DNA of 64,000 nt from Chlorogloeopsis sp. ULAP01 (GTDB lineage: Bacteria; Cyanobacteriota; Cyanobacteriia; Cyanobacteriales; Nostocaceae): positions 124,001-188,000 of the forward strand of contig NZ_JAUDRH010000018.1 of the NCBI RefSeq assembly GCF_030381805.1, read 5' to 3'. Numbering within the stretch: the first letter of the stretch is position 1; each line of letters begins with the position of its first letter. A program made the position numbers and the translations under genes. Shown in pieces: positions 7,756-15,862 of this stretch. Under the pieces are notes generated by a model. The model was given only the letters and a program-made list of their open reading frames with translations. It was not told where the DNA came from and ran no database searches.

Positions 7756-9408
7756 TCAAAACGGTGTCTGTACTTTTAGGTGAAGGACTTGTCCAGATTG
7801 GGGATGGTTGCAGCAAAATTCCCGTGCGTGTAAATGCAATCGACTTGCATCTGCACGACAGCCATACAGGCGATCGCCCAAAATCGGTACGCCAAGTCCT
7901 TTGGGATCGGCAGCGTGAACCCGAAGCTGATGGGTGCGCCCGGTTAAAGGTATAAATTCTATGCGAGTGTAGTTTGATGTTGCTATTACTTGGAAGTGAG
8001 TCAAGCTAGGTTTACCGCGCTGCCAATCCACTTTTTGATAAGGGCGCTGCTGAGGATCTCCCCACAACGGTAGTTCGATGACACCTTTTTCTATCGCTAC
8101 AGAGCCAGCAAGTATGGCTTCGTAAACTTTGTGAACTTGACGCTGCTGAAACTGCTGAGTGAGTTGACGATAGGTTTGTAAATCGCGAGCTAAAAGCAGG
8201 ATGCCAGATGTTTCTTGATCCAGACGATGCACAGCCATCAGCGCCATTCCATCAGGCACGAGATGACGCAGCCGACTCTCTACGCTATCTTGGCGATCAG
8301 GGTAACGCCCTGGAACTGATAGTAGCCCTGGAGGTTTGTTCACAGCAATCAGCCATTCGTCTTCATAAATAATGGGTAGTGTTTGTGCGATCGCAGCTTC
8401 TACACTCAAATCACGTTGAGGCAATCCTGAGAGCAGAAACCCCATCAACGGTTGACAGCGCTCTGCACAAGCTTCATAAAACTCTCCTTGGACTTTATCC
8501 TGATTCCTAGAGGACATTCCCCACCAAAATTCTGCCATTGCCAGTGGTTTTAGCCGATGTATTGCCGCATAGTGGAGTAGCTTGGGAGCACAACAATCTC
8601 CCGTGCCAGTAGGCATGGAACCTCCTGGGATCAATTGCTGCAACGATGCTGATTGCCCTAAAAAATTAATTAGGCTATAGGCAGCGTGCATTTGAGTTTG
8701 TAGTTGGCGTGACAGTGCTTGACGCTGTTGTTTCAATTCTCGAATTCGGGCATCTGCGTTTGCAATTATTTGCTTGAGGGGCTGCAATATCCCATCCCGT
8801 TGACGTTTGAATTGCCGTCGCTCTATTCCCTGCCAACGACTTTCGGCATCGAGTTGTTCTAGGGCAACAGTGAGTGCTGTTTCCGTCAGTGTTTTACACA
8901 GTATCTGACGTTTTTCTTGGCGTTGCTGTTTGCAATTGAGATGGCGATCGCTAATTTGTTGCCATTGCTGTTCAAACTCACGAGACAGTATTTCGTACTG
9001 CTTTCGTTGGGGGAGTTGCCTGAGGATAATAAGTTCCTGTTTGATAGCTTCTAATTGTACCAAAGTGCGGGCTTCGTCTAAAGCAACTTCGTCTTTTCCG
9101 GAAATTGGCGGCACCCAGCCCTCAACCATGCTGCTACCATTCAAAAGTCCGGAAAATGCTTTGAGTACTCTTTGTTCGCCAGAAGGCAGTTCAACTAGCA
9201 ATACTCCATACATCTTGCCCTCAGAATTATAACGCTCATCGGTGGCAAGGTATCGCATTAAACCATAGGCTACTGCTTCTGCTAAAGGGGTACGGGCTAG
9301 TTTTAGTAGTTCGCCTGTTTGAGGACAATACCCTTGATAGTAATAACTAGGAGATAGGTTATTGATTGCAGATTCTATAAAATCTGAAAGTTTGTGCAGA
9401 ATCACCAT
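7756..9408 (-). CDS. RluA-family pseudouridine synthase with long N-terminal extension
   Basis: A 550-residue protein. The C-terminal 200 residues are an RluA-type RNA pseudouridine synthase, with WLIAVNKPPGLLSVPGR, the catalytic-aspartate motif HRLDQETSGILLLAR, and TGRTHQLRVHAADPKGLG. Typical RluA/RluC proteins are 220-330 residues. Here about 330 residues precede the catalytic domain, including a glutamine- and arginine-rich coiled coil (about residues 115-250) in place of the usual S4 domain. Such long-armed forms occur in cyanobacteria and elsewhere. The target uridine in rRNA or tRNA cannot be predicted. Confidence 0.88.
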   Translation of the reverse strand: MVILHKLSDFIESAINNLSPSYYYQGYCPQTGELLKLARTPLAEAVAYGLMRYLATDERYNSEGKMYGVLLVELPSGEQRVLKAFSGLLNGSSMVEGWVPPISGKDEVALDEARTLVQLEAIKQELIILRQLPQRKQYEILSREFEQQWQQISDRHLNCKQQRQEKRQILCKTLTETALTVALEQLDAESRWQGIERRQFKRQRDGILQPLKQIIANADARIRELKQQRQALSRQLQTQMHAAYSLINFLGQSASLQQLIPGGSMPTGTGDCCAPKLLHYAAIHRLKPLAMAEFWWGMSSRNQDKVQGEFYEACAERCQPLMGFLLSGLPQRDLSVEAAIAQTLPIIYEDEWLIAVNKPPGLLSVPGRYPDRQDSVESRLRHLVPDGMALMAVHRLDQETSGILLLARDLQTYRQLTQQFQQRQVHKVYEAILAGSVAIEKGVIELPLWGDPQQRPYQKVDWQRGKPSLTHFQVIATSNYTRIEFIPLTGRTHQLRVHAADPKGLGVPILGDRLYGCRADASRLHLHAREFCCNHPQSGQVLHLKVQTPF

Positions 9409-9447
9409 TTGCGTAAAGTTATAGTTAAGCGATCGCCTTTACCAAAG

Positions 9448-10083
9448 CTATTGCTGTTCACTAGTTTCAAAATTTTGTTGCATTGCTGCACCAATAGCTT
9501 GAGCATTTAGATCTGCACTTTGTAGTAACGCGTGTGCAACATTGTATTGATCGTTTTGGCTACGGTTTTGGCTAAGTTTATATTTCCCTTCTAATCGCGT
9601 CACAGTCATTTCAAAACCAACAATACCGTTCATCATGCCTTCGCGGAAGTTGTCAGATAAGCTGTGCCACTGTGATTTGTAATCTGAGCCATAGGTATCA
9701 ATCATTGTGTCTATCATTTTGTCCATCAGTTCCCTAGAGTCGCTGAGAGTAATAATTTGAGGCACACCATAGGCGTGAACGGCAATATAGTTCCAGGTTG
9801 GCACACTCTCACGCTTTTCATACAAAGATGGTGAAATATAAGCATGGGGCCCAGTGAAAATAGCAAGTGATTCAATCTCTCCAAACACCTGCCAGTGAGG
9901 ATTTGCTTTGGCAAGATGACCTGTTAGCTTAACAATATTATTTTGTACTGTGACGACGAGTGGAATATGGGAGGCAATAGGAAGACGATTGTGGACAGAC
10001 ACTAATGTGGCAAAACTATTGGCACGCATGAAGGCGACTAGCTTTTCAGTGTCTTCTTCTCGAAAGGCATTGGGAATGTACAT
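9448..10083 (-). CDS. PaiB-like FMN-binding negative transcriptional regulator
   Basis: A 211-residue protein matching the PaiB family throughout: MYIPNAFREEDTEKLVAFM at the start, FATLVSVHNRLPIASHIPLV, GHLAKANPHWQ, then PSLYEKRESVPTWNYIAVHAYG, and MMNGIVGFEMTVTRLEGKYKLSQN near the end. The fold is a split-barrel FMN-binding domain. Bacillus PaiB was described as a repressor of sporulation and protease genes, but its biochemical role in cyanobacteria is open; flavin or haem-related chemistry is possible. It is divergent from rca across 127 bases. Confidence 0.88.
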   Translation of the reverse strand: MYIPNAFREEDTEKLVAFMRANSFATLVSVHNRLPIASHIPLVVTVQNNIVKLTGHLAKANPHWQVFGEIESLAIFTGPHAYISPSLYEKRESVPTWNYIAVHAYGVPQIITLSDSRELMDKMIDTMIDTYGSDYKSQWHSLSDNFREGMMNGIVGFEMTVTRLEGKYKLSQNRSQNDQYNVAHALLQSADLNAQAIGAAMQQNFETSEQQ

Positions 10084-10210
10084 GAGACTTGAACATTTTT
10101 ATCAATCAGTTTTTTTCAACTTATATTCAGTTTCCGTCAAAAGATAGCGATCGCTTGTTGTCAGAAAAACTTAACATTAATTTAAGCAGTGCTATCAATT
10201 CCACAGGTTC

Positions 10211-11494
10211 ATGAGTTACTATATCGCTCCTCGCTTTCTGGACAAATTAGCAGTTTTTATTACCAAAAACTTCCTTAACCTGCCTGGTGTACGAGTACCT
10301 TTGATTTTGGGTATTCATGGACGTAAAGGTGAAGGCAAATCCTTTCAATGTGAGTTAGTCTTCGAGAGAATGGGTGTGGAAGTTACTCTCATTTCTGGCG
10401 GAGAATTAGAAAGTCCGGATGCAGGAGATCCAGCACGCCTGATTCGTCTGCGCTATCGGGAAACAGCAGAATTAATCAAAGTACGCGGCAAAATGTGCGT
10501 GTTAATGATTAATGATTTAGATGCGGGTGCGGGGCGCTTTGATGAAGGTACGCAGTACACGGTGAATACTCAGTTAGTGAATGCCACACTGATGAATATT
10601 GCCGATAATCCTACCGATGTACAACTTCCCGGCAGTTACGATGCCACGCCTTTACATCGCGTGCCAATTATTGTGACAGGAAATGATTTTTCTACCCTAT
10701 ACGCGCCTTTGATTCGTGATGGGCGGATGGAAAAATTTTACTGGGAACCAGATAGAAATGACAAGATCGGGATTGTAGGTGGAATTTTTAGTGAAGATGG
10801 GCTTTCGCACCGAGAAGTAGAGCAGTTAGTGGATACGTTCCCACATCAGTCAATTGACTTTTTTAGCGCTTTGCGATCGCGAATTTATGACGAACAAATC
10901 CGCGAGTTCATCTATCAAATCGGAGTTGAGCGCATATCTCAACGGGTAGTAAACAGTTTAGAAGGACCACCACAATTCAACAAGCCTAATTTCAGTCTTT
11001 CTCACTTGTTAGAGATGGCTAACTTAATGGTTGGCGAACAAAAACGAGTGGAAGATTACCGCTTAGTGTCTGAGTACAACCGGAATATGCGGCAAAGTTA
11101 TCAACCTGCTGCTACGTCGCAACCTGTAACACCTGCTACTGGTTACTCAGGCAATGGCTCAAACCAACCAAGCACAACAAACGGCTTCCAAAAACAAGAA
11201 AAATCTCACACTAAGTTGAGTTCGGAGACGGTAGAACAAGTACGTAATATTTTGTCTCAAGGTCATAAAATTGGCGTAGAACACGTAGATGAGCGACGTT
11301 TCCGCACTGGTTCTTGGCAAAGTTGTGCCTTAGGTCAGATTCAAAATGAGTCGGATGCCATATCAACTGTAGAATCGTGTTTGGCCGAATATAGTGGCGA
11401 GTATGTGCGGTTAGTAGGTATCGATCCCAAAGCGAAACGACGAGTTCTGGAAACGATTATCCAACGTCCTAACGAAAAAGTCGTCAGTTGGTAA
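10211..11494 (+). CDS. rca: Rubisco activase with C-terminal SSU-like domain
   Basis: A 427-residue AAA+ protein. The Walker A motif is GRKGEGKS (residues 37-44), Walker B is VLMINDLDAG (about 97-106), and a conserved GRMEKFYWEP segment follows. It remodels inhibited Rubisco by extracting tight-binding sugar phosphates. After a Ser/Gln/Thr-rich linker (about 290-334), residues 335-422 form a Rubisco small-subunit-like domain (HVDERRFRTGSWQSC, GEYVRLVGIDPKAKRRVLE) nearly identical in motif to the repeats of CcmM at 59543. Rca forms with this tail are known from heterocystous and some other beta-cyanobacteria and place the enzyme in carboxysomes. tmk follows after 54 bases. Confidence 0.95.
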   Translation: MSYYIAPRFLDKLAVFITKNFLNLPGVRVPLILGIHGRKGEGKSFQCELVFERMGVEVTLISGGELESPDAGDPARLIRLRYRETAELIKVRGKMCVLMINDLDAGAGRFDEGTQYTVNTQLVNATLMNIADNPTDVQLPGSYDATPLHRVPIIVTGNDFSTLYAPLIRDGRMEKFYWEPDRNDKIGIVGGIFSEDGLSHREVEQLVDTFPHQSIDFFSALRSRIYDEQIREFIYQIGVERISQRVVNSLEGPPQFNKPNFSLSHLLEMANLMVGEQKRVEDYRLVSEYNRNMRQSYQPAATSQPVTPATGYSGNGSNQPSTTNGFQKQEKSHTKLSSETVEQVRNILSQGHKIGVEHVDERRFRTGSWQSCALGQIQNESDAISTVESCLAEYSGEYVRLVGIDPKAKRRVLETIIQRPNEKVVSW

Positions 11495-11548
11495 AAGCTA
11501 CCCCTTTTTCTGCCAGGATAAAAGTCGTTAGCAGCAAAATCAAAACGC

Positions 11549-12292
11549 ATGAATGGCAAGTTAATTGTATTTGAAGGGGTAGAAGGTTGTGGGAAAACAA
11601 CTCAAATTCAGCTTTGTGGTGAGTGGCTGCAAAGTCTTGGTATCCCTGTGCTAATTACTCGCGAACCTGGGGGAACAGAGTTGGGCTTGCATCTGCGCCG
11701 CTTGTTACTTCAAAAGGCAGAAGGAGAATCGTCAGAACCATCTGCCTTTCCTATTACAGACAGAGCAGAATTATTGTTATATGCTGCCGATCGCTCGCAA
11801 CACGTCGAAGAACTTAAACCAATTCTCGCAGCCGGGAAAATTATATTATGCGATCGCTATACAGACTCTACCGTAGCTTATCAAGGTTATGGCCGCGGTT
11901 TAGACATGAATTTAATTGTTCAGCTCAACACCATTGCTACCAATGGGCTAGAAAGCGATTTAACTTTCTGGCTAGATGTTGATGTCGAGGCGGGGCTAGC
12001 TCGCAAACATAAAGCTTCTGCCATTGCCGATGGCGATGATGCGAGCGGGGATAGCGCCAGCAGCGATGCTGATGCCGTCACCACACCTAACAACAGAGGC
12101 GATCGCATTGAACAAGAAAATATTGCCTTTCATCGTCGTGTTCAAAAAGGGTATACAGAATTAGCTGCATCCTACCCAGAGCGAACAGTAAGGGTAGATG
12201 CTAGTGTCAGTGTAGATGCAATCCGACAGGCGATTCAGAAAATTTTGCTCTTAAAACTGGATGAGTGGGGATATAAGCAAGTCAAAAGGTAA
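11549..12292 (+). CDS. tmk: Thymidylate kinase
   Basis: A 247-residue dTMP kinase that makes dTDP for DNA synthesis. P-loop FEGVEGCGKTTQ is at residues 7-18, the DR(Y) motif is CDRYTDSTVAYQGYGRG, and the LID region resumes at DRIEQENIAFHRRVQKGY. The protein is longer than the usual 205-215 residues because about 30 residues rich in Ala, Asp and Ser (ASAIADGDDASGDSASSDAD) are inserted just before the LID arginine. The inserted DNA is GC-richer than its surroundings. It is followed by a convergent cyclic-nucleotide-binding gene and then holB, its usual cyanobacterial neighbour. Confidence 0.93.
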   Translation: MNGKLIVFEGVEGCGKTTQIQLCGEWLQSLGIPVLITREPGGTELGLHLRRLLLQKAEGESSEPSAFPITDRAELLLYAADRSQHVEELKPILAAGKIILCDRYTDSTVAYQGYGRGLDMNLIVQLNTIATNGLESDLTFWLDVDVEAGLARKHKASAIADGDDASGDSASSDADAVTTPNNRGDRIEQENIAFHRRVQKGYTELAASYPERTVRVDASVSVDAIRQAIQKILLLKLDEWGYKQVKR

Positions 12293-12300
12293 AAACAGCG

Positions 12301-12675
12301 TTATATATTTTGCTTGATCCGGCGCAGGCGATCTGAGAAACTCTGCATTACTTGTAGCGCAAACATAGGAGTTTCTTGAACGGCAAAAAGAAAACGATCT
12401 TTGTTCATAGATGCAATTATGCAGTTAGTTTTAGCGATCGCCGTGGATGCCCTATTTCGAGTTGGATGAACTAAAGCTCCTTCACCAAAAACATCACCAG
12501 CTTTGATAATTTCGACCACTTTACCATCAACACGCAATTCTACTTCTCCCATTAAGATGCCATACATCAACTCTCCTTCCTGCCCTTGTTCAAAAATAAC
12601 TTGGCCGGGAGAAAATCTCAATTCTGGTTGGTTTTGAAAGATTCTGACCGTTTCTGCTGGTACTAACATACTCAT
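12301..12675 (-). CDS. Single-domain cyclic nucleotide-binding protein
   Basis: A 124-residue protein that is almost entirely one cNMP-binding domain: PGQVIFEQGQEGELMYGILMGEVEL, GDVFGEGALVHPTRNRASTAIA, ending in a helix VMQSFSDRLRRIKQ. The phosphate-binding cassette GEGALVHPTRNRAS has the conserved Gly-Glu and Arg expected for true cAMP or cGMP binding. No output domain is attached, so it would act as a separate sensor or partner. It sits antisense between tmk and holB, an unusual interruption of that pair. Confidence 0.88.
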   Translation of the reverse strand: MSMLVPAETVRIFQNQPELRFSPGQVIFEQGQEGELMYGILMGEVELRVDGKVVEIIKAGDVFGEGALVHPTRNRASTAIAKTNCIIASMNKDRFLFAVQETPMFALQVMQSFSDRLRRIKQNI

Positions 12676-12757
12676 GTAACTCCTATGTGTTAGTTCTAAC
12701 TTTAAGATTGCTTGTGCTAGTACACAAGCGTTGAGTTAAATTCTTATACATTTAATT

Positions 12758-13702
12758 ATGACTGACCAGTTTGCACAACTTATAGGACAACAACAAGCAG
12801 TAGAGTTACTGACTCAAGCTGTTAAACAAAACAGAGTTGCACCAGCTTACTTATTTTTAGGAACTAATGGTATAGGACGAGGTTTGGCGGCACGGTGTTT
12901 TATAGAATTTCTATTTACTGATGGTTTATCTGAAGATCTTACTGATATTCGCACCAAACTGCAAAAAGGCAACCATCCAGATGTGCTATGGATAAAGCCA
13001 ACATATCAGTATCAAGGACAACGCCTAACAGCAACCGAAGCAGCAGAGAAAGGACTTAAGCGTAAAGCACCACCTGTGATTCGTCTAGAGCAAATTCGCG
13101 AAATTACTGAATTTCTTAGCCGCCCACCTTTGGAAGCACCAAGGCAAATAGTAGTTTTGGAACAGGCAGAAACAATGGCAGAAGCTGCTGCCAATGCCTT
13201 GCTGAAAACTCTAGAAGAACCAGGGCAGGCAACATTAATTTTAATAGCTCCTTCCCCAGAGTCTATTTTGCCGACACTGGTGTCACGCTGTCAACGCGTT
13301 CCCTTTTATCGCTTAGATTCAGTTGCAATAGTTGAGGTACTCACAAGTATCGGGCATCAGGAAATTTTGCAACACCGGGCTGTATTAAGTATTGCGGCTG
13401 GTAGCCCTGGAGAAGCGATCGCTGCCTATGAGCAACTGCAAACTATTTCCCCAGAACTACTGCAAGCCGTAACCAAAATACCAAAAAACTATATCCAAGC
13501 CTTGGAATTAGCTAAAGAAATCGACAAAGCTTTAGACACTGAAGCACAACTGTGGTTAATTGATTATCTTCAGCTGTCTTACTGGCAGCAATGGCAGCAA
13601 CCAAGTATTGTCAAGCAGCTAGAACAAGCTCGTAAATCTCTGCTTTGTTATGCCCAGCCACGCCTCGTTTGGGAATGTACATTTTTGCAGTTATGTCAAT
13701 AA
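12758..13702 (+). CDS. holB: DNA polymerase III subunit delta'
   Basis: A 314-residue clamp-loader subunit. The N-terminus FAQLIGQQQAVELLTQAVKQNRVAPAYLF and the AAA+ region are clear. The P-loop is degenerate (GTNGIGRGLAAR), as in many delta' proteins that do not hydrolyse ATP. The SRC motif (LVSRCQRVPF) and AEAAANALLKTLEEPG are conserved. It opens the sliding clamp loader ring together with DnaX and HolA proteins. The tmk-holB neighbourhood is typical of cyanobacteria, here split by the antisense cNMP-binding gene. Confidence 0.93.
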   Translation: MTDQFAQLIGQQQAVELLTQAVKQNRVAPAYLFLGTNGIGRGLAARCFIEFLFTDGLSEDLTDIRTKLQKGNHPDVLWIKPTYQYQGQRLTATEAAEKGLKRKAPPVIRLEQIREITEFLSRPPLEAPRQIVVLEQAETMAEAAANALLKTLEEPGQATLILIAPSPESILPTLVSRCQRVPFYRLDSVAIVEVLTSIGHQEILQHRAVLSIAAGSPGEAIAAYEQLQTISPELLQAVTKIPKNYIQALELAKEIDKALDTEAQLWLIDYLQLSYWQQWQQPSIVKQLEQARKSLLCYAQPRLVWECTFLQLCQ

Positions 13703-13709
13703 AAATAAA

Positions 13710-13747
13710 AGTGGGAGTTAGCATACCATTCGCTTTGAACTCCCACT
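13710..13747 (-). terminator. Terminator-like hairpin, oriented to the minus strand
   Basis: AGTGGGAGTT pairs with AACTCCCACT. On the plus strand no T-run follows, but on the minus strand the stem is followed by TTTTATTTTTATTG. It therefore looks like a terminator for minus-strand transcription entering from the 13750-14590 region, where no minus-strand gene is visible. It could also act bidirectionally behind holB. Confidence 0.5.
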
Positions 13748-13955
13748 CTGACATTTACTACTGAAGTGAACAGGAATCTGTAAAGACACTGCCATTTATT
13801 TAGGGGGCTAACGTGTGGGATAACGACAATGTCATTACACACTAATTCCTGGCGCAGTAAATGTCAAACTCATTATTATTTGTTAATTTCAATTATCAAT
13901 TTTTATATCATGTATAGATAATATTCCTACTTCTTGAAATTTATTTTTAGAGAGA

Positions 13956-13985
13956 GTGTATCACAAGTCTTTTATTGTGATACAC
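13956..13985. other. Perfect 11-bp inverted repeat
   Basis: GTGTATCACAA and TTGTGATACAC are exact complements around an eight-base loop. No T-run follows. It could be a structured RNA element or a regulator-binding palindrome; the TCACAA/TTGTGA halves are in the opposite order to the TGTGA-N6-TCACA consensus of cAMP receptor proteins. Confidence 0.45.
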
Positions 13986-14594
13986 CCTGATAACAACACC
14001 CTTGAAGTCGTTTATCTTTATTCAATTTAACTGAGGATATCAGAACTGGGTTGCCATTTTGGCAAGATTCTTATTCAGTCAAGAAATGAGGAAGGAGTTA
14101 AAACACAGAATGCAATCCTCATAGTTATTATAGCTACAGGCAGTGAAATATCAGAATAGAAATTTTGCATTTTTTCGCTTATTAAAATTGAGAAAATAAA
14201 CTTATTGTTCATCTTCAAGTCATGGGCATTGCCCAAAATTATTCTCATAGGGCATAATTACTCTAAAATTTATTTGTTCAATTTCAAAACTTAATTATAT
14301 TATTCTGCAATCAGAATGAGAATTATATCTTCAATACTATAAACTGGATAAAAATAAATATTTTTAAGGCTAATTAGAAGAGTTCAGCCACTAATTTATT
14401 GTCCTGCATGAATGTGTAATGACTCTGGCAGCAAGAGAGAATAGTTAAGCCTTTATATTTCTTCATTTAACTATACGGGAAAACTCACACCCAGTCAGTG
14501 TCTTTGCTTATGACGAAATAAGTACACAGAGAGACGCCAATAGACCTTGTTTTTGCTCTTTTTAAGAAAGGTGAGCAGGTGGAGGAAAACCCAT

Positions 14595-14822
14595 ATGATT
14601 AAAAATACTACTCCTAGACAAGATATTTCCCCAAATAGACGTAATCCATTGCCTCTTTTAATAACTGGCTTATTGCTCGGTTTGATTATTGGTGCTCCGC
14701 TAGGGTGGTTTAGTCACCAGCTTTTCTTTCGATACCGCTCGGCTCAGGTTCTATTGTGCCGCCAACAACACTTTGGACAACCAGAAGTCGAACTGCAACG
14801 TTTATGTGGCTCTTTATATTAA
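14595..14822 (+). CDS. Small single-pass membrane protein
   Basis: A 75-residue protein with one transmembrane helix (PLPLLITGLLLGLIIGAPLGWF, about residues 17-38) and a polar C-terminus with two cysteines (LLCRQQHF, LQRLCGSLY). The start at 14595 is preferred because GGTGGAGG lies at 14577-14584, a strong ribosome site; an upstream in-frame start at 14547 would add 16 basic residues and destroy the spacing. Function unknown. It is isolated, followed after 380 bases by the RNA-binding protein gene. Confidence 0.65.
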   Translation: MIKNTTPRQDISPNRRNPLPLLITGLLLGLIIGAPLGWFSHQLFFRYRSAQVLLCRQQHFGQPEVELQRLCGSLY

Positions 14823-15204
14823 GTATTAGGAGTAGCAATACAGTAACGAAACATAGATCTACTATGGTTCTGCTCAACCAATTCCAATAGCAAGCAGTTC
14901 CGCAAATCTCAAGCTAACTTACGTGATCGCATTCGCGAAGTGTGAGCGCCCTCGCCGTGCGATCGCCTACCTCTTTGTATTTCTACAGCACCAAAAGAAC
15001 TAGACAAAACCCTAGTAGCAAATTTTTCATACAAATTTCTAAATTACGGTGGGTGAGAATTGAATTTTGTACTAACATGGCAAGCGAGAATAGAATTCGG
15101 TAATAGTGTTTGTTTGTGGTATTGATGGGCTTTAACCTTTTGATATTGGCAGGCTTTTCTCCGAAATCTACATCTCCACACACTCATGATTTTGGAGAAA
15201 ATCT
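14823..15204. other. Long leader region upstream of rbp
   Basis: About 380 bases precede the RNA-binding protein gene. The first half carries HIP1 sites and a CG-rich repeat-like patch (CATTCGCGAAGTGTGAGCGC). The second half is probably promoter and untranslated leader. In Anabaena the cold-regulated rbpA genes are known to have long leaders; whether this one acts the same way is inference. No reliable open frame is present. Confidence 0.45.
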
Positions 15205-15510
15205 ATGTCAGTTTATGTAGGCAACCTCTCTTATGAAGTCACAGAAGAGGCTTTGAATGAGGTTTTTACAGAATATGGTTCTGTGAAAAGAGTTCAGTTG
15301 CCAGTTGATCGTGAAACCGGTCGTGTACGTGGCTTTGCTTTTGTAGAAATGAGTTCAGAAGCTGAAGAACTCGCTGCCATTGATGCGCTTGATGGTGCTG
15401 AGTGGATGGGTCGTGACTTGAAGGTTAATAAAGCGAAACCTAAGTCAGATGGTGGTTCTTTCGGTGGTAGACGCGGAAATAATGGTGGAGGATACTCTCG
15501 CCGCTACTAA
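15205..15510 (+). CDS. rbp: RRM-type RNA-binding protein
   Basis: A 101-residue glycine-tailed RNA-binding protein. One RNA-recognition motif spans residues 2-80, with RNP2 VYVGNLSYEV and RNP1 RGFAFVEM, both with the expected aromatic residues. The tail GGSFGGRRGNNGGGYSRRY is Gly/Arg rich. Cyanobacterial Rbp proteins accumulate in the cold and bind mRNAs, some directing thylakoid localisation of photosynthesis transcripts. rpsU follows after about 107 bases with a hairpin between, the arrangement described for rbpA1-rpsU in Anabaena. The ribosome site TTGGAGAAAATCT precedes the ATG. Confidence 0.93.
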   Translation: MSVYVGNLSYEVTEEALNEVFTEYGSVKRVQLPVDRETGRVRGFAFVEMSSEAEELAAIDALDGAEWMGRDLKVNKAKPKSDGGSFGGRRGNNGGGYSRRY

Positions 15511-15544
15511 ATTTTGTTTTCAAAATTTAGCTTTTATTTCTCTT

Positions 15545-15571
15545 GGGCAGAGTAAGTGTCTGCCCTTTTTT
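15545..15571 (+). terminator. Terminator or attenuator between rbp and rpsU
   Basis: GGGCAGA (15545-15551) pairs with TCTGCCC (15559-15565) around a seven-base loop and is followed by six T residues. It lies after rbp and before rpsU, so it either ends most rbp transcripts or attenuates rpsU expression. Confidence 0.8.
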
Positions 15572-15617
15572 ATTCTTCCGACTACCTCTACCAGTTAAAT
15601 TATTGAGGAGAAAGCGA

Positions 15618-15812
15618 ATGACTCAAATCGTAGTGGGCGAAAATGAGGGACTTGAGTCAGCTTTACGTCGATTTAAACGGCAAGTTTCCAAAGCGGGAAT
15701 TATGCCTGACGTAAGAAAACATCGTCACTTTGAAACACCTCTAGAAAAAAATAAGCGTAAAGCCAAAGCAATTGCTAACTCCAAGCGCTACAAGAAACGT
15801 TTCCGCAGTTAG
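15618..15812 (+). CDS. rpsU: 30S ribosomal protein S21
   Basis: A 64-residue basic protein with the S21 signature VVGENEGLESALRRFKRQVSKAG and the Lys/Arg-rich tail KRKAKAIANSKRYKKRFRS. It joins the 30S platform near the anti-Shine-Dalgarno end of 16S rRNA and supports initiation. The start at 15618 follows GAGGAGAAAGCGA; the frame extends upstream to 15543 but that part overlaps the terminator hairpin. It is cotranscribed at least in part with rbp. Confidence 0.95.
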   Translation: MTQIVVGENEGLESALRRFKRQVSKAGIMPDVRKHRHFETPLEKNKRKAKAIANSKRYKKRFRS

Positions 15813-15862
15813 CCAAAGTAACCATGGAGCAAACCATGCAAAATGTGAACTTTACATTTAAC

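Larger units (their letters stand above)
13703..14594. other. Long AT-rich intergenic region with hairpins
   Basis: About 890 bases without a convincing coding frame. It contains a ten-pair stem at 13710-13747 and a perfect eleven-pair hairpin at 13956-13985. The remainder is strongly AT-rich. The region could harbour small RNA genes or a long leader for the small membrane protein at 14595, but sequence alone does not show which. Confidence 0.5.

Noticed and set aside
14477..14510. ACTCACACC string resembling the Yfr1 small RNA core
   Set aside because: The conserved Yfr1 core is ACTCCTCACAC with a flanking two-hairpin layout; neither is present.
14983..15183. 66-residue minus-strand frame upstream of rbp
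   Set aside because: It covers the leader and promoter region of rbp; it has a hydrophobic C-terminus but no ribosome site or recognisable feature.
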